A stretch of 10,239 bases of DNA from Ruminococcaceae bacterium UBA6842 (GCA_002451855.1 DKDS01000112.1:7486-17724), one strand, 5' to 3'. Positions 1-7,112 are shown, counted from the first letter of the stretch. The notes: generated by a model not told the origin, from the letters alone. Numbers and translations: made by a program.

Positions 1-1
1 A

Positions 2-688
2 GGAAATGGCAAGTTGGTTGTGGGCATAACCGATTTTGAGCCTATGGACTTTCAGAAAGACGGCGAGTGGGTAGGCTTTGACGCGGATATGGCTAAGAAG
101 TTTGCAAAAAGCCTCGGTGTTGACGTTGAGTTTGTTGAAATCGACTGGGACAACAAAATTATGGAGCTTGATTCCAAGAGCATTGACTGTGTTTGGAACG
201 GTATGACCATTTCAAGCGAAGTTAAAAACGGTATGTCGGTTTCAAACGCTTACTGCAAGAACACACAGGTTGTAGTTGTTAAAAAGGATGTTGCCGATAA
301 ATACAAAACGGTTGAAAGCGTTAAGGACTTAAAGTTCGCCGCAGAAGCAGGCTCCGCCGGTGAAGAGGCGCTTAAGGCACTTAACTACGATGTAACCGCC
401 GTTACAGCACAGGTTGACGCGCTTATGGAAGTAAACGCAGGTACATCCGACGCCGCCGTTATCGACCTTCTTATGGCGGGCGCAATGGTCGGTGAAGGCA
501 CAAGCTATGAAAACCTTGCTTACACGGTAGGCGTTGCAGAGGAAGAGGATTACGGCGTAGGCTTCAGAAAAGGCTCCGACCTTACTGAAAAGCTCAACCA
601 GTTCTTCAAGGATTCTTACAGCGACGGCTCTATGCTTGAAACCGCTAAGACCTACGGTGTTCAGGAATCAATAATCGAACAGAAGTAA
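2..688 (+). CDS. Amino-acid ABC transporter substrate-binding protein (5' partial)
   Basis: Extracellular solute-binding protein of family 3 (SBP_bac_3), which captures a polar amino acid outside the membrane and delivers it to the permease encoded next. The frame is open from the left edge, so the start codon, signal peptide and lipobox lie outside the window; 228 residues are visible. The first visible residues, GNGKLVVGITDFEPMDF, are the typical first strand of the ligand-binding domain. They are followed by GFDADMAKKFAK and by CVWNGMTISSEVKNGMSVS, which matches the conserved 'D...N.(M/L)TIT.ER...(I/V)DFS' segment. A later VIDLLMAG matches the second-lobe hinge segment, and the C-terminal helix precedes a TAA stop. 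The TTG at 14 is an internal Leu codon, not a start. Permease and ATPase genes follow in the same orientation. The ligand cannot be settled from sequence alone; glutamine, cystine or other polar amino acids are all possible. Confidence 0.93.
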   Translation, partial: GNGKLVVGITDFEPMDFQKDGEWVGFDADMAKKFAKSLGVDVEFVEIDWDNKIMELDSKSIDCVWNGMTISSEVKNGMSVSNAYCKNTQVVVVKKDVADKYKTVESVKDLKFAAEAGSAGEEALKALNYDVTAVTAQVDALMEVNAGTSDAAVIDLLMAGAMVGEGTSYENLAYTVGVAEEEDYGVGFRKGSDLTEKLNQFFKDSYSDGSMLETAKTYGVQESIIEQK

Positions 689-707
689 TTTTAAAAGACG
701 CATACAA

Positions 708-735
708 CAGGCAGAGGGTCTTCCCTCTCTGCCTG
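708..735 (+). terminator. Intercistronic hairpin after the binding-protein gene (attenuator or mRNA stabiliser)
   Basis: CAGGCAGAGGG (708-718) pairs with CCCTCT plus GCCTG (723-735) across a TCTT loop, leaving a two-base CT bulge at 729-730. The tract after it, CTTTGTGCTGTTT, is interrupted, so full termination is doubtful. In binding-protein-dependent importers, such a hairpin often lets the binding protein be made in excess over the membrane parts. That role is inferred here. Confidence 0.55.
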
Positions 736-767
736 CTTTGTGCTGTTTATCAGTAAAGGATAAAAAT

Positions 768-1424
768 ATGTTTCAAACCGTACTTAAAACTCTTTTTGAG
801 GGCTTCGGCACCACACTGCAAATATTTTTTCTGACCCTGCTCGGCGCTTTGCCGCTCGGTCTTATAATCGCTTTTGGTTCAATGTCTAAATTCAAGCCGC
901 TTAAATGTCTTGTTAAAACCGTTGTTTGGGTAATCCGCGGCACTCCCCTTATGCTGCAATTACTCGTTATATATTACGGACCCGGACTTTTATTACATAA
1001 TAATATCTGGGGCGGCGGAAACAGCGGAAGAATGGCTGCGGTACTTGCGGCTTTTATAATTAATTACTCCTGCTATTTTTCGGAAATTTACCGCGGCGGA
1101 ATAGAAAGCATAGCCACAGGACAAACCGAAGCGGGTTTGGTGCTCGGTATGACCAAAAGTCAGATATTTTTCAAAGTAATTCTTCTTCAGGTTGTAAAGC
1201 GCATAGTCCCCCCTATGAGCAATGAAATAATTACGCTGGTCAAGGATACCTCGCTTGCGCGTATAATTGCCGTTTATGAGCTTATCTGGAGCGGTCAGAC
1301 CTTTATTAAGGGTGCGGCAATTATTTGGCCTTTGTTCTTCACGGGTATTTTCTACCTTGCGTTCTGCGGTATTCTTACAATTCTTTTCGGGCTTATCGAG
1401 AAGAAGCTTTCGTATTTCAGATAA
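768..1424 (+). CDS. Amino-acid ABC transporter permease
   Basis: Inner-membrane permease of the polar amino-acid (His/Glu/Gln/Cys type) ABC importer family, 218 aa, BPD_transp_1 fold. The start is ATG at 768, preceded by AAAGGA (755-760) with a 7-base spacer; an in-frame TTG at 738 falls just after the hairpin and has no ribosome site. A first transmembrane helix covers about residues 14-36. The family hallmark RGTPLMLQL is at 57-65. Further helices lie near 89-105, 133-150 and 190-212. The EAA coupling loop, which contacts the ATPase, is visible as GQTEAGLVLGM at 118-128 after EIYRGGIESI. The length is normal for the family. The ATPase gene begins 11 bases after the stop, so the two are co-translated. 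One permease gene suggests a homodimeric channel. Confidence 0.95.
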   Translation: MFQTVLKTLFEGFGTTLQIFFLTLLGALPLGLIIAFGSMSKFKPLKCLVKTVVWVIRGTPLMLQLLVIYYGPGLLLHNNIWGGGNSGRMAAVLAAFIINYSCYFSEIYRGGIESIATGQTEAGLVLGMTKSQIFFKVILLQVVKRIVPPMSNEIITLVKDTSLARIIAVYELIWSGQTFIKGAAIIWPLFFTGIFYLAFCGILTILFGLIEKKLSYFR

Positions 1425-1435
1425 GGAGGAAAACA

Positions 1436-2194
1436 ATGTCGGTACTTGAAGTTAAAAATTTAAGAAAAAGCTTCGGAAAAAACGAAGTTTTAAAGGGCGT
1501 TGATTTTTCCCTTGATAAAGGCGAGGTTTTGGCTGTTATCGGCTCTTCGGGCGGCGGAAAGACTACACTGCTGCGTTGTATAAACTTCCTTGAATTTGCG
1601 GATAAGGGTACTATAACTGTAAACGGTAAGGTTATATTTGACGGCGACGCTGATAAAAAGCCGAGTGATACTGAAATAAGAAACAGCAGACTGCATTTCG
1701 GACTTGTTTTTCAGTCCTTTAACCTGTTTCCGCAGTACAGTGTTTTAAAAAATGTAATGCTTGCCCCCACCCTTTTAAAAAGAGGTACTCCGGAGGAAAT
1801 AAAGCAAAAGGCAATTTCAATTATTGAGCGTGTTGGGCTCAGTGAAAAGCTTGACAGCTACCCCTGCGAGCTTTCGGGCGGACAGCAACAGCGCGTTGCC
1901 ATAGCAAGAGCGCTGGCGCTTGAACCCGATATACTTTGCTTTGACGAGCCTACAAGCGCGCTTGACCCCGAGCTTACGGGCGAGGTGCTTAAGGTTATAA
2001 AGGATTTGAAAGCCGCCGGAAGCACTATGATAGTGGTAACGCACGAAATGGAATTTGCCCGTAATGTTGCCGATTCGGTAATGTTTATCGCAGGCGGCGT
2101 TATTGAGGAATACGGTACGCCCGAGGAAGTATTCGGAAATCCGAAATCGGACAAAATGAAGAGCTTTCTTAATAAATCGCTGGAAACATTTTAA
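1436..2194 (+). CDS. Amino-acid ABC transporter ATP-binding protein
   Basis: Cytoplasmic ATPase that powers the importer, 252 aa. The start is ATG at 1436 with AGGAGG at 1424-1429, a site that overlaps the permease stop codon. Motifs in order: Walker A GSSGGGKTT at 36-44, Q-loop Gln93 in LVFQSFNLFP, ABC signature LSGGQQQR at 146-153, Walker B ILCFDEPTSALDP at 166-178, and H-loop His203 in VVTHEME. The C-terminal segment, ending IEEYGTPEEVFGNPKSDK, is standard for the GlnQ/HisP-type polar amino-acid group. The Walker A reads SGGGKT rather than the commoner SGSGKS, still within the GxxGxGK(S/T) consensus, so the enzyme should be active. An upstream in-frame extension to 1325 lies inside the permease gene and is not used. 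Confidence 0.96.
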   Translation: MSVLEVKNLRKSFGKNEVLKGVDFSLDKGEVLAVIGSSGGGKTTLLRCINFLEFADKGTITVNGKVIFDGDADKKPSDTEIRNSRLHFGLVFQSFNLFPQYSVLKNVMLAPTLLKRGTPEEIKQKAISIIERVGLSEKLDSYPCELSGGQQQRVAIARALALEPDILCFDEPTSALDPELTGEVLKVIKDLKAAGSTMIVVTHEMEFARNVADSVMFIAGGVIEEYGTPEEVFGNPKSDKMKSFLNKSLETF

Positions 2195-2212
2195 AACGGA
2201 ACGGAGATTAAT

Positions 2213-2497
2213 ATGTCCACTGAAAAAGTAACTGATGAAATGATTGCCGATTTGTACGATTTGATTGTATCGGTAAATAATGAAGAGGATTGCCGCAATT
2301 TGTTTGACGACCTTTGCACCAATAAGGAGGTTGAACAAATGGCACAGCGGATAAGAGCGGCTAAGCTTTTGCTTGAGGGTAAGACCTACAATCAGGTAAT
2401 TGAAGAAACCGATATTTCCTCCGCTACATTAAGCCGTGTTTCACGGTGTGTTCAGTACGGCCGCGGCTATAAAAAATTTCTCGCCGATAATAAATAG
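2213..2497 (+). CDS. TrpR/YerC-like DNA-binding regulator
   Basis: Small helical protein of 94 aa of the TrpR-related YerC/YecD family. The start is ATG at 2213 with GGAG at 2203-2206 and a 6-base spacer, 18 bases after the ATPase stop. Helices cover residues 8-35. TNKEVEQMAQRIRAAKLLLEG at 36-56 matches the Trp-repressor core. The helix-turn-helix follows at about 57-82 (TYNQVIEETDISSATLSRVSRC). The family is presumed to bind DNA as a dimer; TrpR itself uses tryptophan as corepressor, but most YerC-type members have no proven ligand. Its place as the last gene of an amino-acid importer operon, before a terminator, suggests that it controls this operon and is itself autoregulated. That is inference. 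The stop is TAG. Confidence 0.88.
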   Translation: MSTEKVTDEMIADLYDLIVSVNNEEDCRNLFDDLCTNKEVEQMAQRIRAAKLLLEGKTYNQVIEETDISSATLSRVSRCVQYGRGYKKFLADNK

Positions 2498-2500
2498 CAA

Positions 2501-2528
2501 AGCTCCCGCATTTTGCGGGAGCTTTTTT
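2501..2528 (+). terminator. Rho-independent terminator of the ABC importer operon
   Basis: AGCTCCCGCA (2501-2510) and TGCGGGAGCT (2514-2523) form a perfect 10-bp stem with a TTT loop, followed by a T run through 2528. It directly follows the TAG of the YerC-like gene. The last T bases overlap the stop codon of the convergent AraC-type gene. In the - direction the stem is followed by only a broken T tract (TTTGCTATTT), so it may also stop that transcript but less well. Confidence 0.93.
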
Positions 2529-3372
2529 ATATCTTGCTTTTGCGGTATTCCTTAGGCGAAACCCCGAATTTTTCTTTAAAAACAGAAGAAAAATAGCCGG
2601 GATTGCAAAATCCTAAATTGTCGGATACCTCCGTAACGGAATAACCCGATTGCCTTAAAAGCCATTTTGCCTCGTCAAGCCTTAGTTTTTCAATATAGTC
2701 GGATATACTCATTCCGTTTTCTTTTTTAAAGATATGGCTCAATGTGGAAACACTGCAATTCATTTCTCGGCTTAAATCCTTCATTGTAATACGGTTATTG
2801 TGGTTTTCCGTAACATATCTTAAAAGCTTTGTATAAAGGTCGTTATCATTGTTTATACCTGCAAATTCCTCGCTTTTTTGTAAATAGGCTTCAAGCATAA
2901 ATAAAAGCGGATGTATTACCGTATCAATCTTCTTTTTCTCGGGAATAACAGGATTAAGAAATTCGTCCCGCAGCTCCGTTATTTTTTGCTTGTCAATACG
3001 GTTTTTAAAAGCAAAATGCGCCGCCTTGCTTTGCGCTTCGTTTTCATCTGTACCCTTAAAACCGCCTACTGAAATAAAGCCCGCGTTTTTACCGTTCACC
3101 GTAACGGGATAAACATACTCGCCTACTCCTGCGTGGCAAACCCCGAAAAATTCGCCCTCCGCGCATTTTTTAAAAACCTTATACTGCTTTTTAACGCATA
3201 TATCCCAATTTTCCGTAACTGTTTTTACAAAACGGCAGTAAGGGTTCAAATGAAAATTATAGCGTATAAGCTCCGGCACGGCGGTAAAGGAGCCGTGGAG
3301 TGTAACGGAAAAATCATTTGTAGCTATCAAAAAATCGATGTATCTGCTTATATCCTTGAGATTTACTTCCAT
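2527..3372 (-). CDS. AraC-family transcriptional regulator with PocR sensory domain
   Basis: Transcription factor of 281 aa. Residues about 5-150 match a PocR ligand-sensing domain: Cys46 in NPYCRFV, Cys59, Cys70, and the hallmark GVCHAGVGEYVYPV with Cys79-His80. PocR domains are thought to bind small organic metabolites (the founder senses propanediol). Residues about 180-281 are a double helix-turn-helix AraC domain, with MKDLSREMNCSVSTLSHIFKKE and, near the end, the family signature GFCNPGYFSSVFKEKFGVSPKEYRK. The start is ATG at 3372 (AAGAAG lies 9-14 bases upstream). An in-frame GTG at 3390 would sit at or before the predicted transcription start. It is transcribed away from the YitT/flavoprotein operon, so I infer that it activates that operon when the pathway substrate is present. 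Confidence 0.9.
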   Translation of the reverse strand: MEVNLKDISRYIDFLIATNDFSVTLHGSFTAVPELIRYNFHLNPYCRFVKTVTENWDICVKKQYKVFKKCAEGEFFGVCHAGVGEYVYPVTVNGKNAGFISVGGFKGTDENEAQSKAAHFAFKNRIDKQKITELRDEFLNPVIPEKKKIDTVIHPLLFMLEAYLQKSEEFAGINNDNDLYTKLLRYVTENHNNRITMKDLSREMNCSVSTLSHIFKKENGMSISDYIEKLRLDEAKWLLRQSGYSVTEVSDNLGFCNPGYFSSVFKEKFGVSPKEYRKSKI

Positions 3373-3393
3373 AAAAATCACTTCTTGCACGAT

Positions 3394-3424
3394 ATTATAA
3401 AAAACACACTGAAATTTGTATGAA
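3394..3424 (-). promoter_or_regulatory. Candidate promoter of the PocR/AraC regulator
   Basis: Read on the - strand, a perfect TATAAT lies at 3399-3394. Upstream, only a poor -35 match is found (TTCATA at 3424-3419, 19-base spacer). The expected transcription start is near 3387, giving a leader of about 15 bases before ATG 3372. The weak -35 would fit low basal or regulated expression. Confidence 0.45.
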
Positions 3425-3448
3425 TTTTTTTGTTTTTTACATTATAAT
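3419..3448 (+). promoter_or_regulatory. Candidate promoter of the YitT/flavoprotein operon
   Basis: A perfect TATAAT lies at 3443-3448 with no good -35 hexamer; the best candidates are TATGAA (3419-3424) or TGAATT (3421-3426). A near-consensus -10 with a poor -35 is common at promoters that need an activator, which fits the divergent AraC-type gene. The leader would be about 28 bases and contains AAGGAA at 3468-3473 before ATG 3483. Confidence 0.5.
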
Positions 3449-3482
3449 ACAATTAACAAAACAAGTCAAGGAATGTTAAAAT

Positions 3483-4295
3483 ATGAACGGAACAATGGCA
3501 GAAAAATTTAAAATCGCAGAAGAATATTTCTTTTTAACCGTCGGAACAGCACTGTTTTCCGCAGGAACCTACTTTTTCAAGCTTCCAAATGATTTCTCTT
3601 TCGGCGGAATAAGCGGCGCCGCACCTATATTGTCAAAGATAACTCCCCTATCCTCCGCAACATGGATTTCCCTGATGACTTGCTTTTGCCTGCTTGTGGG
3701 GTTTGCGGTTCTCGGCAAGGAAACAGGCGTCAGGACGGTTTACTGCAGTCTTCTTTTTTCCGGAATAAATCAACTCCTTGAATGGATAATACCTCTCTCG
3801 TCTCCGCTTACAAAGCAGCCGCTTTTGGAGCTTTGCTATGCCATTCTTACCACATCAATAGGAGCGGCGGTTGTATTCAAATATAACGGCTCGACAGGCG
3901 GAAACGAAATATTCGCACTGATAATAAAGAAATATTTTCCCATAAGTATCGGAAAGGCGCTTTTTACAGTCGATTTGATTATAACGATAAGCTCGTTTTT
4001 CGTTTTCGATTTTACCGTCGGAATGTTCTCCCTTTTGGGGCTTTTCAGCAAAGCGTTTTTGGTTGACGGCGTAATTGAAAATATGAACGGCTGCAAATAC
4101 TTTATGATAGTCACAACACATCCCGATGAAATATCGCAGTACATAATTTCACAGATGAAGCACAGCGCTACGCTTGTAAACGCAACCGGCGCTTTCACTC
4201 ATAACGACAAAACCGCGTTACATACCGTTTGCCGCCGTTATGAGGCTATCCATTACAAAAATTTGTCCGTAAAACCGACCCGTCGGCTTTTATGA
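3483..4295 (+). CDS. YitT-family membrane protein, 3' end apparently frameshifted
   Basis: Integral membrane protein of the YitT family (DUF161 helices plus a cytosolic DUF2179 domain); its transport or signalling role is unknown. ATG 3483 is preceded by AAGGAA with a 9-base spacer. Helices lie near residues 13-34, 61-78, 86-103, 116-134, 156-177 and 180-198. The signature FGGISGAAPIL is at 40-50. DUF2179 starts near 204 and contains ATLVNATGAFTHNDKTAL. In the printed frame it gives 270 aa with an atypical tail (NLSVKPTRRLL). Reading one base back from about 4259 restores VRKTDPSAFMIITTSSE then IIGQGFLTVN, the usual DUF2179 ending, with TAA at 4346-4348. The intact gene would be 3483-4348, 288 aa, normal for the family. 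It is the first gene of the flavoprotein operon, whose next start is 18 bases after 4348. Confidence 0.88.
   Translation: MNGTMAEKFKIAEEYFFLTVGTALFSAGTYFFKLPNDFSFGGISGAAPILSKITPLSSATWISLMTCFCLLVGFAVLGKETGVRTVYCSLLFSGINQLLEWIIPLSSPLTKQPLLELCYAILTTSIGAAVVFKYNGSTGGNEIFALIIKKYFPISIGKALFTVDLIITISSFFVFDFTVGMFSLLGLFSKAFLVDGVIENMNGCKYFMIVTTHPDEISQYIISQMKHSATLVNATGAFTHNDKTALHTVCRRYEAIHYKNLSVKPTRRLL
4257..4291 (+). other. Frameshift site in the YitT-family gene
   Basis: Codons are AAA AAT TTG at 4257-4265. One extra A in the five-A run (4257-4261) would join the two coding frames. The same bases contain A AAT TTG (4259-4265), which has the X XXY YYZ form of a -1 slippery site. A small hairpin follows after a 5-base spacer (AAAA-CCGA, loop CCCG, TCGG-C-TTTT, 4271-4291). 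Sequencing error or mutation seems more likely than programmed slippage. Confidence 0.6.
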
Positions 4296-4366
4296 TAATT
4301 ACAACCAGCAGTGAAATAATCGGTCAGGGCTTTTTGACCGTAAATTAAACAAAAAGGGTGATTGAT

Positions 4367-6055
4367 ATGAAAAATACCGAACATATTACCGATTTATGCG
4401 TTGTAGGCGGAGGTATGGCAGGCGTATGCGCCGCCGTTTCAGCCGCAAGGCACGGAATTAAGGTTGTGCTTGTGCAGGACAGAGGCGTGCTGGGCGGAAA
4501 CGCTTCAAGCGAGATCCGTATGTGGATATGCGGAGCACACGGCAAGGACAACAGAGAAACCGGTATCATTGAGGAAATAATGCTTGAAAATTTTTACAGC
4601 AATCCTCAGCTAAGCTATCCCCTTTGGGATGCGGTTCTCTACAATAAGGTAAGAGCAGAGAAAAATTTAACAATACTTCTTAATTGCAGCTGTCTTGACG
4701 CCGAGTGCGAGGACGGACGCATAGTAAGCATAAAGGCTTGGCAGTCCCCCTGCGAGACAATGCATACTGTTAAGGCGAAATTTTTTGCGGACTGTTCGGG
4801 CGACAGCATTTTAGCGCCCTTATCGGGTGCGGATTTCCGCTACGGCAGAGAAGCAAGAAGTGAATTTAATGAAAAAATAGAGCCTGAAACGGCAGACAAA
4901 AAAACTATGGGTATGAGCTGTCTCTTTCAGGTTCGCGAAACGGACAGACCGCAGAAATTCACTCCGCCCGAATGGGCTTATAAATACCCGACAGACGCCG
5001 ATATACCCTTTAGAGAGCACGATTTATCAACAAATTTCTGGTGGATTGAGCTTGGTGGCGAGGGCGACTGCATACACGACACCGACAAATACCGTGATGA
5101 GCTTTTAAAAATCGCCTACGGCGTATGGGATCATGTTAAAAATCACGGCGACCACGGTGCTGAAAATTATCAGCTTGAATGGGTAGGACTTCTTCCCGGC
5201 AAGCGCGAAAGCCGCCGCTATGTAGGAAAATACACTGTCAATCAGAACGATGTTGAGGCAGGCGGAAAATTCAGCGATGTAATAGCCTACGGCGGCTGGA
5301 GTATGGATGACCATTTCCCTGCCGGAATGAACCATAAAACCTCTTACCCGACAATATATCATCCGGCTCCCTCGCCTTGGGGCATACCGTTCAGGGCGCT
5401 TTGCTCAAAGAATATCAAAAACCTTTTGTTTGCGGGCAGAAATATAAGCGTAACCCATGCGGCGCTGTCCTCCTCCCGTGTTATGGCAACCTGCGGTCTT
5501 CTCGGTCAGGCGGTCGGCACAGCCGTGGCACAAATGATAAACGACGGTGAAAATACAGACAATATAGATATAGAAAAGCTCCAAAATACCCTTATGGCGG
5601 ACGACTGCTTCTTACCCGGCAAAAGCCGCAGGGTTTCAGAGCTTTCAAAGTCCTTAATATGCAGCAGTGAAATTGTAAGAAACGGCAAGGAACGCTGTGA
5701 CGAAAACAAATGGGTCGGCAAAAAGGGCGATTATCTTGAATATAAAAGCGAAAAGCCGTTTAAGCTTTCCAGTATCAGAATTGTTTTCGACAGCGATTTA
5801 AACCGCGACTATCACAATATGCCCTGCTGTATAAAGCTTAACGAAGAACGCTTTAAGCTTCCGAAAACCTTAATTAAGGACTTTGATATAACGCTTACCG
5901 ACGCTTGCGGGGTGGAAAACGTAATACCCTTCAGAAATAACCATAACAGGCTGTTTACCTACCCTGTTTCGGGCGAGTATACAAGCGTAAAATTAACTCC
6001 TGTCGGGACATTCGGTGCGGAAAGCTTCTCCGTATTTGATTTTGAGGTGCTGTAA
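4367..6055 (+). CDS. FAD-dependent oxidoreductase (FAD_oxidored type) with C-terminal accessory domain
   Basis: Predicted soluble flavoprotein, 562 aa, with no signal peptide. ATG 4367 is preceded by AAGGGTG (4354-4360) and a 6-base spacer; the in-frame GTG at 4358 is part of that ribosome site. The N-terminal Rossmann motif DLCVVGGGMAGVCAA has its glycines at 14-16 and 19 and ends with VVLVQDR. The family hallmark GGNASSEIRMW follows from residue 43, and FADCSGDS marks a later FAD-contact strand. The C-terminal FAD segment NLLFAGRNISVTHAALSSSR begins at 352. Residues about 430-562 form an extra, beta-rich region resembling a galactose-binding-like sandwich (weak call). FAD_oxidored proteins are usually annotated only as oxidoreductases, and the substrate is unknown. 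Its stop lies one base before the next ATG, so it is translationally coupled to the M14 gene. Confidence 0.9.
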   Translation: MKNTEHITDLCVVGGGMAGVCAAVSAARHGIKVVLVQDRGVLGGNASSEIRMWICGAHGKDNRETGIIEEIMLENFYSNPQLSYPLWDAVLYNKVRAEKNLTILLNCSCLDAECEDGRIVSIKAWQSPCETMHTVKAKFFADCSGDSILAPLSGADFRYGREARSEFNEKIEPETADKKTMGMSCLFQVRETDRPQKFTPPEWAYKYPTDADIPFREHDLSTNFWWIELGGEGDCIHDTDKYRDELLKIAYGVWDHVKNHGDHGAENYQLEWVGLLPGKRESRRYVGKYTVNQNDVEAGGKFSDVIAYGGWSMDDHFPAGMNHKTSYPTIYHPAPSPWGIPFRALCSKNIKNLLFAGRNISVTHAALSSSRVMATCGLLGQAVGTAVAQMINDGENTDNIDIEKLQNTLMADDCFLPGKSRRVSELSKSLICSSEIVRNGKERCDENKWVGKKGDYLEYKSEKPFKLSSIRIVFDSDLNRDYHNMPCCIKLNEERFKLPKTLIKDFDITLTDACGVENVIPFRNNHNRLFTYPVSGEYTSVKLTPVGTFGAESFSVFDFEVL

Positions 6056-6056
6056 A

Positions 6057-7112
6057 ATGGAAATCACCAAAAATTTTTCGGGCGGAAATATCGAGGTACT
6101 TAAAATCGAAGGCGACACCGTTTATCTTAAAAACGAATTAAGAGATACTGCCGAGGATTGGTTTTACTGGGCGTTTTGCGTAAGCGGAGCTAACGGAAGA
6201 ACCGTAAAATTTGTTCTTGACAATCAAAACCGTGTAGGCTACTACGGCGCCGCGGTAAGCCATGATTTAAAGAACTGGGAATGGAGCAACACCCGTATAG
6301 ACGGTGCGGCATTTACCTACACCTTTAAAGAAAACGAAGATAAGGTGTATTTTGCGCACGATATGCTTTACACCCCTCAAATGTTCTTTGATTTTGCGGC
6401 GGAAAACGGAATTGAGGTTAAACCCCTGTGTAAAAGCCGAAAGGGTCGGGATATACCCTGCTTCGAGTTTGGCTCGGGTGAACAGCATATCGTTCTTACC
6501 TCGCGCCACCACGCCTGCGAGGCTACGGGCAGCTATGTGCTTGAAGGCTTGCTTTGTGAATTGCATAATAATCCTATCGAAAATACAACCGTGTTCTGTG
6601 TTCCGATGATTGACTATGACGGTGTCTGCGACGGCGATCAGGGTAAATCACGCAAGCCGCATGACCATAACAGGGATTACGATCCCAATACCCCGTCAAT
6701 TTACGAAACCACCGCGGCTGTAAGACGGTACATTGACGAAAATAATGTAACAATGGGCTTCGATTTTCATTCACCGTGGCATTTGGGCGGAGTAAACGAC
6801 AAGGCGTTTATTGTCCGTAAATTACCCGAAAAAAATCCGGAGTACATTAAATTCGGCAAATTGCTTACCGAAAGCATTAACGGTAAATCGCTTAAATACG
6901 ATACAAAGGACGACTTTTTACCGAATGTCGAATGGAACCGCCCCGACGGTCCTACCTTTGCAAACTATATTTTAAGGAAAACCGACGCAGATGTTGCCTT
7001 CACGCTTGAAACCTGTTATTTCGGCGAAAGGGACAATATCTTTTCGCAGGAAAAGGCTAAAGAGTTGGGCAGATGCTTCGCCTTAGCTTTAAGGAGGTAT
7101 ATCAATGAATAA
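6057..7112 (+). CDS. M14-family zinc carboxypeptidase-like protein (cytosolic carboxypeptidase-like)
   Basis: Predicted cytoplasmic zinc metallohydrolase, 351 aa. ATG 6057 follows the upstream stop by one base; the ribosome site GAGGTG (6044-6049) lies inside the upstream gene. Residues about 10-115 match the beta-sandwich N-domain of cytosolic carboxypeptidases (DWFYWAFCVSGANGRTVKF; KVYFAHDMLYTP). The catalytic domain carries the zinc motif H152-x-x-E155 in SRHHACEATGSYVLEG, a DYDGV segment (186-190) where the family has NPDGV, N205-R206 for substrate contact, third zinc ligand His238 in GFDFHSPW, and likely catalytic Glu318 in FTLETCYFG. All key residues seem present, so it should be active. 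The family cleaves C-terminal amino acids, often glutamate, from peptides; related branches hydrolyse other amides. The substrate is unknown. Overlap with the next gene implies a joint task with the flavoproteins. Confidence 0.85.
   Translation: MEITKNFSGGNIEVLKIEGDTVYLKNELRDTAEDWFYWAFCVSGANGRTVKFVLDNQNRVGYYGAAVSHDLKNWEWSNTRIDGAAFTYTFKENEDKVYFAHDMLYTPQMFFDFAAENGIEVKPLCKSRKGRDIPCFEFGSGEQHIVLTSRHHACEATGSYVLEGLLCELHNNPIENTTVFCVPMIDYDGVCDGDQGKSRKPHDHNRDYDPNTPSIYETTAAVRRYIDENNVTMGFDFHSPWHLGGVNDKAFIVRKLPEKNPEYIKFGKLLTESINGKSLKYDTKDDFLPNVEWNRPDGPTFANYILRKTDADVAFTLETCYFGERDNIFSQEKAKELGRCFALALRRYINE

Noticed and set aside
738..767. Upstream TTG start for the permease
   Set aside because: It adds ten residues with no ribosome binding site and lies right after the hairpin; ATG 768 has AAAGGA at good distance.
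993..1436. Antisense open frame of 147 codons over the permease gene
   Set aside because: No ribosome site or family features, and the + strand gene is certain; the same holds for other antisense frames, such as 1817-2338 and 3836-4198.
3373..3390. GTG start for the AraC-type regulator
   Set aside because: It sits at or before the transcription start predicted from the - strand TATAAT and has no ribosome site.
3412..3427. Inverted repeat AAATT-N6-AATTT as an operator between the divergent genes
   Set aside because: Short and made of A/T in an AT-rich spacer, so it is expected by chance; AraC proteins usually bind direct repeats.
6304..6609. Alternative + strand frame of 101 codons inside the M14 gene
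   Set aside because: The main frame there encodes the zinc-site motif, and the alternative frame has no ribosome site or recognisable domain.
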